Positions 24,742 through 34,446 are shown, numbered from the stretch's first letter. The stretch is DNA of 64,000 bases from Flavobacterium sp. TR2 (GCF_025252405.1 NZ_CP104307.1:1798001-1862000), one strand, 5' to 3'. The notes: generated from the letters alone by a model not told the origin. Numbers and translations are program-made.

Positions 24742-25482
24742 TTATTTAATTTGTTCACTGGTTTTTCCAAATCTACGTTCTCTTTTTTGATAACTAATAA
24801 TAGCCTCATATAAATCTTGGTCTTTAAAGTCTGGCCACAAGACATTAGTAAAATACAATTCTGCGTAGGCAATCTGCCATAGCAAAAAATTACTTATTCT
24901 ATGTTCTCCACTTGTTCGTATTAATAAATCTACGTCTGGTAAATTTTGCGTGTAAAGATGCTCATTTATAATTGAATCGTCAATAGTGTCTATTGAAATT
25001 ATATTATTTTTAACTTTATCACTAATTGACTTTACGGCATTTACCAGCTCCTCTCTGGAGCCATAACTTAAAGCAAGGGTAAGGGTTAAGCGAGTGTTAT
25101 TTTTAGTTTTTTCCATAACATCCAAAAGTTCTTTTTGGGCTGTTTTTGGTAATTTATCAAGATTTCCAATTGCATTAAGTCTGATATTGTTTTCTTGAAG
25201 GGTAACAAGCTCTTTTTTTAATGAATTAATCAATATTTTCATCAGTGCCTGAACTTCCAATTTAGGTCGATTCCAGTTTTCGGTAGAAAAAGCATATAAG
25301 GTTAGATACTCAATTCCAAGCTTAGCCGAGGTTTTGATGATTTCTTTTACAGATTTTGTTCCGTTTTCATGGCCAAACGCGCGTAAATAGCCTTGTTGTT
25401 TTGCCCATCGCCCGTTGCCGTCCATAATAATGGCAAGGTGTTTAGGTAAGTTTTTGTGATCTATTGATTCGATTAAATTCAT
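24742..25482 (-). CDS. uppS: Isoprenyl (undecaprenyl) diphosphate synthase
   Basis: This 246-residue cis-prenyltransferase has 'IIMDGNGRWAKQQG' with catalytic Asp21, 'YAFSTENWNRP', and 'LLIRTSGEHRISNFLLWQIAYAEL' near the C-terminus. All are characteristic of UppS. It makes the C55 lipid carrier for peptidoglycan and surface polysaccharides. It starts 3 bases after the DUF6089 stop and is followed at once by bamA, the common Bacteroidetes order. Confidence 0.95.
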   Translation of the reverse strand: MNLIESIDHKNLPKHLAIIMDGNGRWAKQQGYLRAFGHENGTKSVKEIIKTSAKLGIEYLTLYAFSTENWNRPKLEVQALMKILINSLKKELVTLQENNIRLNAIGNLDKLPKTAQKELLDVMEKTKNNTRLTLTLALSYGSREELVNAVKSISDKVKNNIISIDTIDDSIINEHLYTQNLPDVDLLIRTSGEHRISNFLLWQIAYAELYFTNVLWPDFKDQDLYEAIISYQKRERRFGKTSEQIK

Positions 25483-25485
25483 TTT

Positions 25486-26178
25486 TTAGTATGCGCAATA
25501 GCATGGTTTTTTTCCAAAGGTATACGTTAAGGTAAGGCCTGAAAAAACATACCAGTCATTATTATTTAAATTTCCAAATTTGAGGATAGCAGTACTGCTT
25601 GTATTAGGATTGCTTCCGTCTATGTTGTCTGTAAAAGTGTAACGTGCTCCAACTTCGGCTGCTAAGATAAAGCGAGGCGTTATATTTGATTTTATGCCTA
25701 ATGTTATAGGTATTGCTACCGAACCGCGGTTTTTTTGAGAGTATATTACGTTTGGACTTGTACTGTATCGATACAAGTTGTCATAAAGAATGTAATTTAG
25801 GCCGGTAAAAACATAAGGGGTTATTTTTGTATGATCGTCATGCAGATTGAAGTCAAAGAAATTAAATTCTAGTCCTGCAGAAAACTCTTTAACATCATTG
25901 TCAAAACGATAACCTCTCTGATTTCTTCCTGTTTCTTCAGACTGCAAGTCATTTCCGCTAATGTTTGATTGTGTGTAAGAAAATCTCCAAGAATGCCTCG
26001 GACTTCTATTCCATTTGTATAGGACACCAAAAGCTAGTTTTTCTGGAGCGATATAAGTTGTTTTTCCAACATCGCCTACAAAGTTGCTTCCGCCTAGAAA
26101 AACACCAATCTCATTAATTTGAGCATTAAGTGTAATAAGAGGGAAAAAACATAACAATAAATTAAAAATTTTCTTCAT
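25486..26178 (-). CDS. DUF6089 family outer-membrane protein
   Basis: This 230-residue protein has a signal peptide ('LLLCFFPLITLNAQ') and then 'NEIGVFLGGSNFVGDVGKTTYIAPEKLAFGVLYKWN', the hallmark of DUF6089. The rest is alternating beta strands typical of an eight- to ten-strand barrel, ending in a Cys-rich 'KPCYCAY'. Function unknown. Its fixed position ahead of uppS and bamA suggests an envelope role. A good promoter lies upstream (26197-26226). Confidence 0.85.
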   Translation of the reverse strand: MKKIFNLLLCFFPLITLNAQINEIGVFLGGSNFVGDVGKTTYIAPEKLAFGVLYKWNRSPRHSWRFSYTQSNISGNDLQSEETGRNQRGYRFDNDVKEFSAGLEFNFFDFNLHDDHTKITPYVFTGLNYILYDNLYRYSTSPNVIYSQKNRGSVAIPITLGIKSNITPRFILAAEVGARYTFTDNIDGSNPNTSSTAILKFGNLNNNDWYVFSGLTLTYTFGKKPCYCAY

Positions 26179-26196
26179 TTAATTCAAAATTGCGTG

Positions 26197-26226
26197 CAAA
26201 TATAATAATTATCAATACGAATCAAA
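26197..26226 (-). promoter_or_regulatory. Promoter for DUF6089-uppS-bamA-ompH operon
   Basis: On the minus strand TTTG (26226-26223), 18 bases, then TATATTTG (26204-26197) fit the Bacteroidetes -33/-7 consensus. The box ends 18 bases before the DUF6089 ATG. Confidence 0.6.
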
Positions 26227-26351
26227 GTTCCTTTAGTTAAATGTGCTTTTTTTTCAAATTACGTAATGATTTTGAGCCATTTAATGATGATTCGCTAGAT
26301 GCAGAACGAGAAAATGTGGTATTATAGTATAGTGAAGAATCAGAAAAGAGT

Positions 26352-27236
26352 TTAATTTCTTTTATCTTCTCCCCAGAGCAGTTTGTTTCTTAAGGTTTTC
26401 AAGAAAGTTTCGCCTGGTATTTCAACCATTTTAATTTTGTAATCTGTTTTTTTAATTTTTAAAATAGACTCGTTTTTTACTGAAGACGTTCTTGAGTCTA
26501 GAGAAACCAAATATTGGTCTTCTCTTCCCGATACACGAAGTGTAATTTCAGTATCGTCAGGAATAACAAGTGGTCTGGCGGTTAAATTATGCGGAGCAAT
26601 TGGCGTAATAACTAAGCTTTTTACATCTGGTGTTAAAATTGGTCCGCCGCAGCTCAAAGAATATCCAGTAGATCCGGTTGGTGTTGAAATGATTAATCCG
26701 TCTGCCCAATACGAATTTAGATATTCGCTGTTTAGATAAGTTTCTACAGTAATCATCGAAGTTGTGTCTTTTCTGCTTACTGTAACTTCATTCATGGCAA
26801 AATTAAGTTCTTCAAAAGCCTCGTTATGCGGATCGCAAGTTAATCCCAATAATGTTCTTTCAGAAGTAGTGTAATTCTGGTCGATAACATATTGGAGTAA
26901 AATGTCAATATTTTCTTTTTGAACTTTAGCCAAGAAACCCAATCTGCCAGCATTGATTCCTAATAAGGGAACGCCTGAATTGCGAACAAAAGCAGCGGCT
27001 CTTAAAATCGTTCCGTCGCCGCCAATACTAATCAGCATTTCAAAACTATTGTCCAAAGCTGTGCTTGGAGAAAAAGTTTTGTATTCTTTTTTTACAAGCT
27101 GCTTTTCATAAAGCATATTCAAGAAATTTTCTTCAATTACCATTTCGACATTATTGGCGTTGAAGAAATTGAAAATGTCTTTTATAATAGGTTCTGTACT
27201 GTTCTGATAATATTGTCCGTAAATGGCTATTTTCAT
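26352..27236 (-). CDS. nadK: NAD kinase
   Basis: This 294-residue cytoplasmic enzyme phosphorylates NAD to NADP. It has the 'SIGGDGTILRAA' loop near residue 72, 'GINAGRLGFLA', and the glycine-rich 'ISTPTGSTGYSLSCGGPI'. It ends with the typical 'FLKTLRNKLLWGEDKRN' of Bacteroidetes NadK. A 173-base gap with a promoter separates it from the DUF6089 operon. Upstream lies the CBS gene, with an inverted repeat between the two. Confidence 0.95.
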   Translation of the reverse strand: MKIAIYGQYYQNSTEPIIKDIFNFFNANNVEMVIEENFLNMLYEKQLVKKEYKTFSPSTALDNSFEMLISIGGDGTILRAAAFVRNSGVPLLGINAGRLGFLAKVQKENIDILLQYVIDQNYTTSERTLLGLTCDPHNEAFEELNFAMNEVTVSRKDTTSMITVETYLNSEYLNSYWADGLIISTPTGSTGYSLSCGGPILTPDVKSLVITPIAPHNLTARPLVIPDDTEITLRVSGREDQYLVSLDSRTSSVKNESILKIKKTDYKIKMVEIPGETFLKTLRNKLLWGEDKRN

Positions 27237-27272
27237 TCTTTGTTAAATTAGAGAATTTGTCAATGTGTCAAC

Positions 27273-27302
27273 TAGATAATTGGAAAATGCGAAAATTATC
27301 TA
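27273..27302. repeat. AT-rich inverted repeat between CBS gene and nadK
   Basis: TAGATAATT (27273-27281) pairs with AATTATCTA (27294-27302). The surrounding gap (27241-27330) shares the words TGTCAACTAGAT and TTGGCACATT with the repeat at 57359-57428, so both may belong to one element family. Confidence 0.5.
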
Positions 27303-27335
27303 ATTAACTAATTTTCTCATTGGCACATTCATAAC

Positions 27336-27995
27336 TTATATATTAAGGTATTTGTCTAAATAATCTGATCGTTCTTTTAGGCTGTTAATATAGGTGTCTT
27401 CTTGATGTTCTGAGATGATTTCATAACCATACCTTCTGTAAGTTTGAATGATTTCATTAATGGCCCCTAGGCCAATTTTTACAGTAATCTGAACATTTTC
27501 TGTGTCAGCTTCAGAAACAAAAGATCCTAAGACTTTACCATTATTGCTTTCTACAATTTGGGTAACCTCGCTCATAGAATAATCCAAAAGACCTTTTTGA
27601 ACAATGATAATGGCGCCAGGCTCTTTTAAAAATGGAGTTTCCTGAAAAAACTTCATGATGTCTTCCATTTCATAATAACCTATGTAGTTATTGTTCTCAT
27701 CAAGAATTGGGAGGAGATTGGTGTGGTTTTTTGCAAAAACTTCTAGAACATCCAGCCAAATCATCGATTTTCTGGCAAAAAAACGTTCTAAAGTATATTT
27801 GTAGTCAATAGCTTTTTTTTCAATGTCAAATGTTTCAACATCGTCAGAAGAGATGCTTCCAATAAAAACACCGTCTTCTAAAATCGGAAAATGAGAAAAA
27901 TTTACATCGACAAAAAAGTCCTGAATCGAGGCTATCGTTTCCTGACTGTCAATCGCTCTGAAATCATTTGTGATATAGTTTGTAATTTCTGTCAT
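27336..27995 (-). CDS. CBS-domain pair protein with C-terminal ACT-like domain
   Basis: This 219-residue protein has two CBS motifs ('FSHFPILEDGVFIGSISSDDV' and 'HTNLLPILDENNNYIGYYEMEDI'). About 80 C-terminal residues follow ('GAIIIVQKGLLDYSMSEVTQIVESNNGKVLG') that look like an ACT fold, the AcuB-type arrangement. CBS pairs bind adenine nucleotides and regulate partner proteins. Which ligand it binds cannot be told. It is divergent from pdxJ and upstream of nadK, which would fit an adenylate-sensing role. Confidence 0.85.
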   Translation of the reverse strand: MTEITNYITNDFRAIDSQETIASIQDFFVDVNFSHFPILEDGVFIGSISSDDVETFDIEKKAIDYKYTLERFFARKSMIWLDVLEVFAKNHTNLLPILDENNNYIGYYEMEDIMKFFQETPFLKEPGAIIIVQKGLLDYSMSEVTQIVESNNGKVLGSFVSEADTENVQITVKIGLGAINEIIQTYRRYGYEIISEHQEDTYINSLKERSDYLDKYLNI

Positions 27996-28061
27996 AAATC
28001 AATTGAAGATATTTGATGCAAAATAATCAAAAAATACGGAAAACTGCTCTGTTTTACTTTG

Positions 28062-28069
28062 TATTTTTG
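28062..28069 (+). promoter_or_regulatory. Candidate -7 box (TATTTTTG) for pdxJ
   Basis: TATTTTTG matches TAnnTTTG, 41 bases before the pdxJ start. No convincing -33 TTG is present. Confidence 0.4.
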
Positions 28070-28110
28070 TCGTAACAAATATAACGTTACTAGAATTAAT
28101 ATCTATTTAT

Positions 28111-28824
28111 ATGACAAAATTAAGTGTAAATATCAATAAAATAGCAACGCTTCGAAATGCGCGAGGCGGAAATGTGCCCGATTTATTAAAAGTAGCTGCA
28201 GATATTCAACGTTTTGGGGGGCAGGGAATTACAATTCATCCTCGTCCAGACGAGCGCCATATTCGTTACCAAGACGCACGCGATTTAAAAGCGGTTGTTA
28301 CGACAGAATATAATATTGAAGGAAATCCGCAGCATAATTTTATTGATTTGGTTTTAGAATGCAAACCAGATCAGGTAACCTTGGTTCCAGATGCAATTGG
28401 AGCAATAACTTCGTCTGCAGGTTGGGACACAGTCAAAAATCAAGACTATTTAACTGAGGTTATTCAGGAATTTCAAAGAAACGGAATTAGAACCTCTATT
28501 TTTGTCGATCCGATTTTGGAAATGATTGAAGGGGCAAAAAAAACGGGAACCGATAGAATCGAATTGTACACTGAATCTTTTGCGCACCAATATAGTTTAG
28601 GAAACGAAAAAGGAATTGAGCCTTACACTAAAGCTGCCGAATTGGCAAATGAATTAGGTTTAGGAATTAATGCCGGACACGATTTGAGTTTAGACAATAT
28701 CAAATTTTTCAAACAAAATATTCCTGGTCTATTAGAGGTTTCTATCGGGCACGCTTTAATTTCAGAGGCACTTTATTTAGGTTTGGATAATACTGTGAAT
28801 ATGTATCTGAATAAATTGAAGTAA
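28111..28824 (+). CDS. pdxJ: Pyridoxine 5'-phosphate synthase
   Basis: This 237-residue TIM barrel condenses 1-deoxyxylulose 5-phosphate with 3-amino-2-oxopropyl phosphate, the last ring-forming step of DXP-dependent vitamin B6 synthesis. Visible signatures are '[17 protein letters not shown]', '[13 protein letters not shown]' (active-site His and Arg), 'LVPDA' and the closing '[13 protein letters not shown]'. Length is normal. It stands alone, divergent from the CBS gene. Confidence 0.95.
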   Translation: MTKLSVNINKIATLRNARGGNVPDLLKVAADIQRFGGQGITIHPRPDERHIRYQDARDLKAVVTTEYNIEGNPQHNFIDLVLECKPDQVTLVPDAIGAITSSAGWDTVKNQDYLTEVIQEFQRNGIRTSIFVDPILEMIEGAKKTGTDRIELYTESFAHQYSLGNEKGIEPYTKAAELANELGLGINAGHDLSLDNIKFFKQNIPGLLEVSIGHALISEALYLGLDNTVNMYLNKLK

Positions 28825-28855
28825 GATTTTTTTAGTTATAATTTAATTAGTTGAT

Positions 28856-29841
28856 ATGATTACGAATCAAATGCCATTATTTTCTGAGATTAAAGAAATT
28901 ATTCTTCAGTCTCGTCAACGTGTTTTTAGAATGGCAAACTCTGTTTTATTGGAGACGTACTGGGAAATAGGTAGAGTAATCGTAGAAGACGAACAAAAAG
29001 GAAAAGATCGGGCTGATTATGGAAAATCGACTCTGAAGAATCTTGCAAATCAGCTTGCATTTGAGTTTGGAAAAGGTTTTGACGAGAGAAATTTGAATAA
29101 TATGCGAGCTTTTTACCGAGCTTTTCCAATTTGGAACGCATTGCGTACTGAATTGAGTTGGACGCATTATAGATTGCTTTCAAGATTAAATTCTGAACAA
29201 AAAGAATTTATTATTTAAACGAAAGTCTTGAGAATAATTGGAATAGCAGAATACTTCAACGGCAAATAAATTCGTTGGCATTTGAACGTGTTTTGGAACA
29301 TAAGAGTGTTGATACAAAAGCAGATACTATACAAAATTTAATAAAAGATCCTTATATTTTTGAGTTTCTCGGTTTGTCTGCTGAGACAAAAAATTCTGAG
29401 CGAAGTATAGAAAGTTCGATAATAGATCATTTACAGCAATTTTTATTAGAATTTGGAAAAGGGTTTGCTTTTGTGGCAAGACAGCAGCATATCGTTACTG
29501 ACACTTCTGATTTTTATATTGATTTAGTATTCTATAATTATATTTTAAAATGTTTTGTTATCATTGATTTAAAGACAGGTGCTTTATCTCATCAGGATAT
29601 TGGTCAGATCGATATGTATGTGCGTATGTACGATGATTTGAAAAAAGGAGAATCTGATCAGCCGACAGTAGGAATTTTGCTCTGTTCGGAGAAAGACGAA
29701 ACAATTGTGAAATATTCTGTACTTGCTGATAAGAAAAGTGTTTTTGCAAGCCAGTATTTATTGTATATGCCAAAAGAAGAAGATTTGAAGGCGCTTGTAG
29801 AGAGTGATATTCAGAAATTTAATTTGGAAAACGAAATTTGA
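28856..29841 (+). pseudogene. DUF1016/YhcG-type PD-(D/E)XK nuclease gene, frameshifted
   Basis: Two frames together make one protein of about 328 residues. The first (28856-29218) carries the N-terminal DUF1016 domain ('VLLETYWEIGRVIVEDEQ', 'ALRTELSWTHYRLLSR'). It stops prematurely after 'EQKEFII'. The other frame continues without loss ('YYLNESLENNWNSRILQRQINSL', from about 29210) into the nuclease domain ('FYIDLVFYN', 'FVIIDLKTG') up to 29841. Adding one T to the TTT at 29207-29209 restores 'KEFYYLNES', so a single-base deletion is the cause. It may be a recent inactivation or a sequencing error in the run. Intact relatives are putative nucleases found near defence and restriction genes, though here the neighbours are ordinary. 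Confidence 0.85.
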
Positions 29842-29922
29842 TTCTTAATAAAATAAAAACTTTGTTAGCTCAAGAAAAGATTGTATAATTCATTATTTTC
29901 GCACTTTTCTTATTAAAATCAA

Positions 29923-32196
29923 GTGTCGAAAATCATTACTTTCTTTTGTCTTCTTTGCTTTTCTGGTGTGTTTGCACAGTCAAAAGCAATTATTTCCGGT
30001 AATATAAAATCTTCTGAAAATGAAAATCTAATCGGAGCAAGCATCTCTTTTACTGCAAAAGATTTTCAAAATTTTTCTTCAACCGATGCTTTTGGGAATT
30101 TTTCTGTAAGTGTACCTTTAGGACATATAAAAATTAAAGTCAGCCAAGCAGGTTATCTTACAAAAGATTTTGGGGTCGATTTGCAAAAAGACACTTTGCT
30201 TTCAATTGTTTTAGAAAAAGATATTTCGCTTTTAAAAGAAGTGGTAATTGAAAATGACAAAAAAAATCCTGTAAAAAATCTTTCGGGAGGCAAGCTTGTT
30301 TTTAATGTGAAAGAATTGTCTGCGGTGCCAAGTATTTTAGGAGCAACTGATATTCTGAAAATTTTGCAGTTGACACCTGGCGTGCAGAATTCGGGCGATG
30401 CCAATGGTTATTTTTATGTAAGAGGTGGCGATCCAGGGCATAATGCAATATTATACAATAATACTCCTATTTATGGGATGTCTCATTTATTAGGGATTTT
30501 TCCTTTTTATAATGCAGACCATATTAAGGATGTCGAATTTGATAAGTCAAGTTCGAACGCAAAATATGGGGGCAGATTGAGTTCTACAACCTTATTGAAT
30601 TCAAGCAAAAAACTCCCGTCTGAATTTGGCATTCAGGGAAATGTTGGAATTTTAGCATCACAATTGACTATTGTCGCACCTCTTAGCAATAAAACAGGAT
30701 TTTATATTTCTGGAAGAAAAACTTATATCGATGAGATTATGGGGCCGATTTTAAAATCGGGGTCAAAAAACAATGATGTTCAGGATATGAAATACGGTTT
30801 TTCGGATGGTAATTTTACCTTTCTATCACAAATTTCTAAAAATAATTTATTTGTTGTTGATGCTTTTGCCAGTGGAGATGAATTAAAAATTAAAGATGGA
30901 AACCTAGCACTCCGAACTAGTCTGAAATGGAGCAATTTTACTGTGTCTCCCTCTCTTATAACAACGCTTTCTTCTAAAGTAAGTATGTCAAATGCCGTCT
31001 ATTTTAGTCAGTATTCTAATGACTTAAATATGGAACAGGCGACAATTCAGTTTAAAGTTTCGTCGTTTGTAAAAGATTTTGGATTTACGAATTCAGTTCG
31101 ATATTCCTTTAAAAACATTCCTTTTGAATCAGGATTTCAATATGCGTACCACAATTTGCAACCGCAAAAAGTAAATGTGGAAAATTTTACAACCATAAAC
31201 AATAATTCGCAAGATATTATAAATGCCAATGAAGCGGCAGTTTTTACTACTGCAAAACCTAGGATATTTGAAAACCTTACGGCAGATTTGGGGCTTCGCA
31301 TTAATTATTATGCATCAGGTAAAGATTCATATTTGCATTTTCAGCCTCGTGTGGTGTTAAACTATATGGCTAATGAAAAGTATTCATTTTATGCTTCTTA
31401 TAATAAGCAATATCAATATTTAAGTTTAATAACAACATCAAGTGTCGGAATTCCGACTGATTTTTGGATTGCCAGTTCTAATGGAATAAAACCGCAATCT
31501 TCGGATGAGTTTTCTATTGGCTCCAATCAAAATATAACAAGAAACTGGAGTTCTTCTTTGGGCGGCTTTTATCGTTCAATGAAAAATTTATTGGAGTATC
31601 CGTATGGAATTACCCAGTTTAATGAAATCACCACATTCAAAAACGATTTGTATGTGGGCAAGGGGAAGGCTTACGGACTTGAAGTGATGCTCAAAAAAAG
31701 CAACGGAAAGTTTAGTGGCTGGTTGAGTTATACTTTAAGCTGGTCTGACAGAAATTTTGATGAACTCAATAACGGTAAAACTTATTTTGCTAAATATGAC
31801 AGGAGACATAATCTTTCTCTTGTTGGAATGTATGATTTGAATTCGAAATGGAACTTTGGAATTACGCAATTATTTAGTTCTGGAAACAGGTTTACTATGC
31901 CAACCTCATGGTATTTCATTAATAATAATCCAGTTAAAGAATATTCGGGATATAATAATGCGCAAATGCCAAATTATATACGAACTGACCTTGCTGTTAA
32001 TTATTATTTTATACGGACAGCAAAAAAAGAAAGCGCTTTGAATTTTTCAATTTACAATACTTTTAATATTGCTAATCCGATTTATGTGGTTTTGGATGTG
32101 GAAGTAAACGAAAATAAAGATAAAGTAGTAGTAACTCAGAAAGATAAAGTGCTGTACAGAATATTGCCGTCTGTTAGCTGGAGATTTAAATTTTAA
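29923..32196 (+). CDS. TonB-dependent receptor with carboxypeptidase-like regulatory domain
   Basis: This 757-residue protein starts at GTG 29923, which opens a signal peptide ('ITFFCLLCFSGVFAQ'). Residues about 20-100 form a CarboxypepD-reg-like beta sandwich ('AIISGNIKSSENENLIGASISF', 'DAFGNFSVSVPLG'). The plug follows ('LKILQLTPGVQNSGDANGYFYVRGGDPGHNAILYNNTPIYG'), then a 22-strand barrel with C-terminal 'RILPSVSWRFKF'. It imports an unknown ligand using TonB energy. The next gene, 4 bases on, codes for a DUF4249 lipoprotein, a recurrent partner that may act as the surface lid. Confidence 0.92.
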   Translation: MSKIITFFCLLCFSGVFAQSKAIISGNIKSSENENLIGASISFTAKDFQNFSSTDAFGNFSVSVPLGHIKIKVSQAGYLTKDFGVDLQKDTLLSIVLEKDISLLKEVVIENDKKNPVKNLSGGKLVFNVKELSAVPSILGATDILKILQLTPGVQNSGDANGYFYVRGGDPGHNAILYNNTPIYGMSHLLGIFPFYNADHIKDVEFDKSSSNAKYGGRLSSTTLLNSSKKLPSEFGIQGNVGILASQLTIVAPLSNKTGFYISGRKTYIDEIMGPILKSGSKNNDVQDMKYGFSDGNFTFLSQISKNNLFVVDAFASGDELKIKDGNLALRTSLKWSNFTVSPSLITTLSSKVSMSNAVYFSQYSNDLNMEQATIQFKVSSFVKDFGFTNSVRYSFKNIPFESGFQYAYHNLQPQKVNVENFTTINNNSQDIINANEAAVFTTAKPRIFENLTADLGLRINYYASGKDSYLHFQPRVVLNYMANEKYSFYASYNKQYQYLSLITTSSVGIPTDFWIASSNGIKPQSSDEFSIGSNQNITRNWSSSLGGFYRSMKNLLEYPYGITQFNEITTFKNDLYVGKGKAYGLEVMLKKSNGKFSGWLSYTLSWSDRNFDELNNGKTYFAKYDRRHNLSLVGMYDLNSKWNFGITQLFSSGNRFTMPTSWYFINNNPVKEYSGYNNAQMPNYIRTDLAVNYYFIRTAKKESALNFSIYNTFNIANPIYVVLDVEVNENKDKVVVTQKDKVLYRILPSVSWRFKF

Positions 32197-32200
32197 GCAT

Positions 32201-33064
32201 ATGAAAAAGTATTTGTTCTTGCTTTTAGGTTTGATTGGAATAAGCTGTTCTAATGACGATAAAATAGAGAAAAGTCTAGAATCTAAAATAGTCGTGGAAG
32301 GCTGGATTGAAGAAGGCGATTTTGCGAACGTTTTACTGTCAACCAGTATTCCGGTGACAGATGTGATTGATTCGACAAATGTATTGAATCATGTTATTAG
32401 GTCTGCAAAGATTACCGTTTCTGATGGTGTTACATCTGAAGTTTTGAGGGTTAAAAATGATAAAAATAGGATTCCGCCTTTTGTGTATTTTGGTTCGACG
32501 TTAAAAGGAGAAGCAGGGAAGGAATATTCGTTGAAAATTGAATATTTGAATCGTGTGGTAGAAGCAGTAACGACTATTCCAAAAACCGTTGCTTTGAAAA
32601 ATGCAGAATATATAAAAAGAAACCCAACCGATACGACAGGATATGTCTTTGTAAAATTTGATGATCCTATTAATGAGAAAAACTATTATCAGATTGCAAC
32701 TAAAATTGAAGGTGAAGAGCCGATTTTTGTTCCTGCTTTCTACGGAAATTTAGATGATAAAAATTTTGAAACTTCAGCTGTTTCTGTGCAAATCAACCGA
32801 GGCGTGATATTGTTTCCTAAAACTAAGTTTACGCCTTATTTTGCAGATGGAGATTTAATTCATGTAAAATTAAGGACTCAGACAAGAGAATCTTTAGATT
32901 TTTGGAACAGCTGGCAGAATGAAATTGTAAACAGCCAGAACCCAATTTATCCGGCCAATATAAGTTTAAAATCGAATATTAAAGGAGGGATAGGAATTTG
33001 GTCGGGATACGGGCAGAGTACTATAATTGTAAGTACCCCACCTAAAAAAGAAAAGCCGATTTGA
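32201..33064 (+). CDS. DUF4249 family lipoprotein, partner of the TonB receptor
   Basis: This 287-residue protein has a lipoprotein signal with Cys16 ('FLLLGLIGISCSNDDK'). The DUF4249 start follows ('KIVVEGWIEEGDFANVLLSTSIPVTD'), then beta-rich repeats and 'WSGYGQSTIIV' near the end. DUF4249 proteins usually sit beside TonB receptors in Bacteroidetes and are predicted to form an outer-membrane complex with them; substrate unknown. The stop codon lies in the 5' arm of the terminator hairpin. Confidence 0.87.
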   Translation: MKKYLFLLLGLIGISCSNDDKIEKSLESKIVVEGWIEEGDFANVLLSTSIPVTDVIDSTNVLNHVIRSAKITVSDGVTSEVLRVKNDKNRIPPFVYFGSTLKGEAGKEYSLKIEYLNRVVEAVTTIPKTVALKNAEYIKRNPTDTTGYVFVKFDDPINEKNYYQIATKIEGEEPIFVPAFYGNLDDKNFETSAVSVQINRGVILFPKTKFTPYFADGDLIHVKLRTQTRESLDFWNSWQNEIVNSQNPIYPANISLKSNIKGGIGIWSGYGQSTIIVSTPPKKEKPI

Positions 33065-33087
33065 ATTTTCAAATCGGCATTTTTTTC
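33055..33087. terminator. Bidirectional terminator at convergent gene ends
   Basis: GCCGATTTGAA (33055-33065) pairs with TTCAAATCGGC (33068-33078), followed by a T7 tract. An A-rich flank on the other side would also serve the minus-strand gene 33103-34446. Confidence 0.88.
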
Positions 33088-33102
33088 TATTGTATTAAAG
33101 AA

Positions 33103-34446
33103 TTATTGCTTGTTGAAAGCAGCAATAAAGTCATCAAATTTAGTTTGTAATTTCTCAAATCCAGTAGAGAAATAAGCGCTCATTTCAACTTCAGTTTTGT
33201 CGCTGAATTTTAAGTAATAAGCTTCGTAAAGATACGGCTGAGTGAAAGATTCGCCAGTATCGTTCCAGTCCCACATCTTGTACTGCGCATCCCAAACTGG
33301 TAATTTAAATGTGTACTCACCATCTTTTTCTGAATGTTGAACGATGTCAGCAATTTTAGTTCCGTCTTTTTTAGAAACTAAGATTAATTTCATGTTTTTG
33401 TTAGCATTAGCTGCATTTCCTTCAGAGATTTTTTTCTCGTATGCATTCAAAGCAGTGTAATAAGCTTTGTAATCAGCTTTAGGATCATTATACATAGGTT
33501 CTTTTGGACGTGCAATATTATCTAAAGCAGCTTGGTCTGCAGCTTCAGTAGCTAAATCCATATCAGCAATAATTACAAAATTATCCATCAAAGTAAATAA
33601 ACCATTAGCTTTTCCTCTGTATTGAACAAGCGCGTCATTTTCAATTAATTTGTCAATTTCAGCGCTGCTTCCAGCATTAAAAGAAACTAAGTTTTTTCCA
33701 TTGTAAGTAAGCTTAGCTGTAGAAGTGTTAGCAGTACCTTTTTTACCGCTCATTTCCCAAACATAGCCATCGTTTAAAGACATCTTGTAAGCAAACTCGT
33801 CTGGAGATTGGTTTTTAGACGAATATTTAGCAGTTTGAGTAAATGTAGCTGCTTCTTTATTGTCTATTGTTAAAGTTGCATCAGATGAACTAGGAAGGTA
33901 AAGATTATCATATACTTCTGCATCTTTAGTGTTGTTGTAACCGTCATAAAATTTAACTTTCACATCAGAAGAAACTCCTTTTGAAGAAAAAACCGCATTG
34001 TTTGCAGTTAGAGATTCTTTCGCAGGGAAAACAAATTTTAATTCTGTTTTCGATTCTGTTTTATCCCAGATTTTTTTAGCGTTATTCCAAGTATAAATAC
34101 CATAAGCGCCAGAAATGTTTAAAATATCTTCTACTTCGTTGTCATTTTTTCCGCTAAAAATATCAACAGTGCTAATGTCTAATAAACGGTTTAAGTTTTC
34201 TGTTGCTTCAATAGCGCTAGAGCTTTTTGATTTGTCTAATTGAACTAGCATATCATTAGCTTCAACTTCTAATTTTGCTTTTTGTTCAGTTGGAGTAAGT
34301 TTTGAATAAGGCTGTTTTACTAGTTCTGCAATTTGTTCTTCTAAAGTTAGTTCTTTAGTTGGCTCATTTGTCGGGCTGTCGTCACTAGAACAAGAAATCA
34401 TAAGTTGAGAAGCAACCAATGATAACAAAATGAATTTTTTAATCAT
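33103..34446 (-). CDS. Lipoprotein of unknown function
   Basis: This 447-residue protein has a lipoprotein signal ('LSLVASQLMISCSSDD') and a Thr/Glu-rich linker. A helical segment at about 30-80 ('LTLEEQIAELVKQPYSKLTPTEQKAKLEVEANDML') and a long beta-rich body follow. The body contains 'AYGIYTWNNAKKIWDKTESKTELKFVFPA'. I do not recognise a family or an enzyme motif. It has its own transcription unit, with a shared terminator and a 200-base upstream gap before the divergent hydrolase gene. Confidence 0.75.
   Translation of the reverse strand: MIKKFILLSLVASQLMISCSSDDSPTNEPTKELTLEEQIAELVKQPYSKLTPTEQKAKLEVEANDMLVQLDKSKSSSAIEATENLNRLLDISTVDIFSGKNDNEVEDILNISGAYGIYTWNNAKKIWDKTESKTELKFVFPAKESLTANNAVFSSKGVSSDVKVKFYDGYNNTKDAEVYDNLYLPSSSDATLTIDNKEAATFTQTAKYSSKNQSPDEFAYKMSLNDGYVWEMSGKKGTANTSTAKLTYNGKNLVSFNAGSSAEIDKLIENDALVQYRGKANGLFTLMDNFVIIADMDLATEAADQAALDNIARPKEPMYNDPKADYKAYYTALNAYEKKISEGNAANANKNMKLILVSKKDGTKIADIVQHSEKDGEYTFKLPVWDAQYKMWDWNDTGESFTQPYLYEAYYLKFSDKTEVEMSAYFSTGFEKLQTKFDDFIAAFNKQ

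Noticed and set aside
24732..24872. Longer bamA frame with an ATG start at 24872
   Set aside because: The extra residues overlap uppS and would put 47 residues before the signal peptide.
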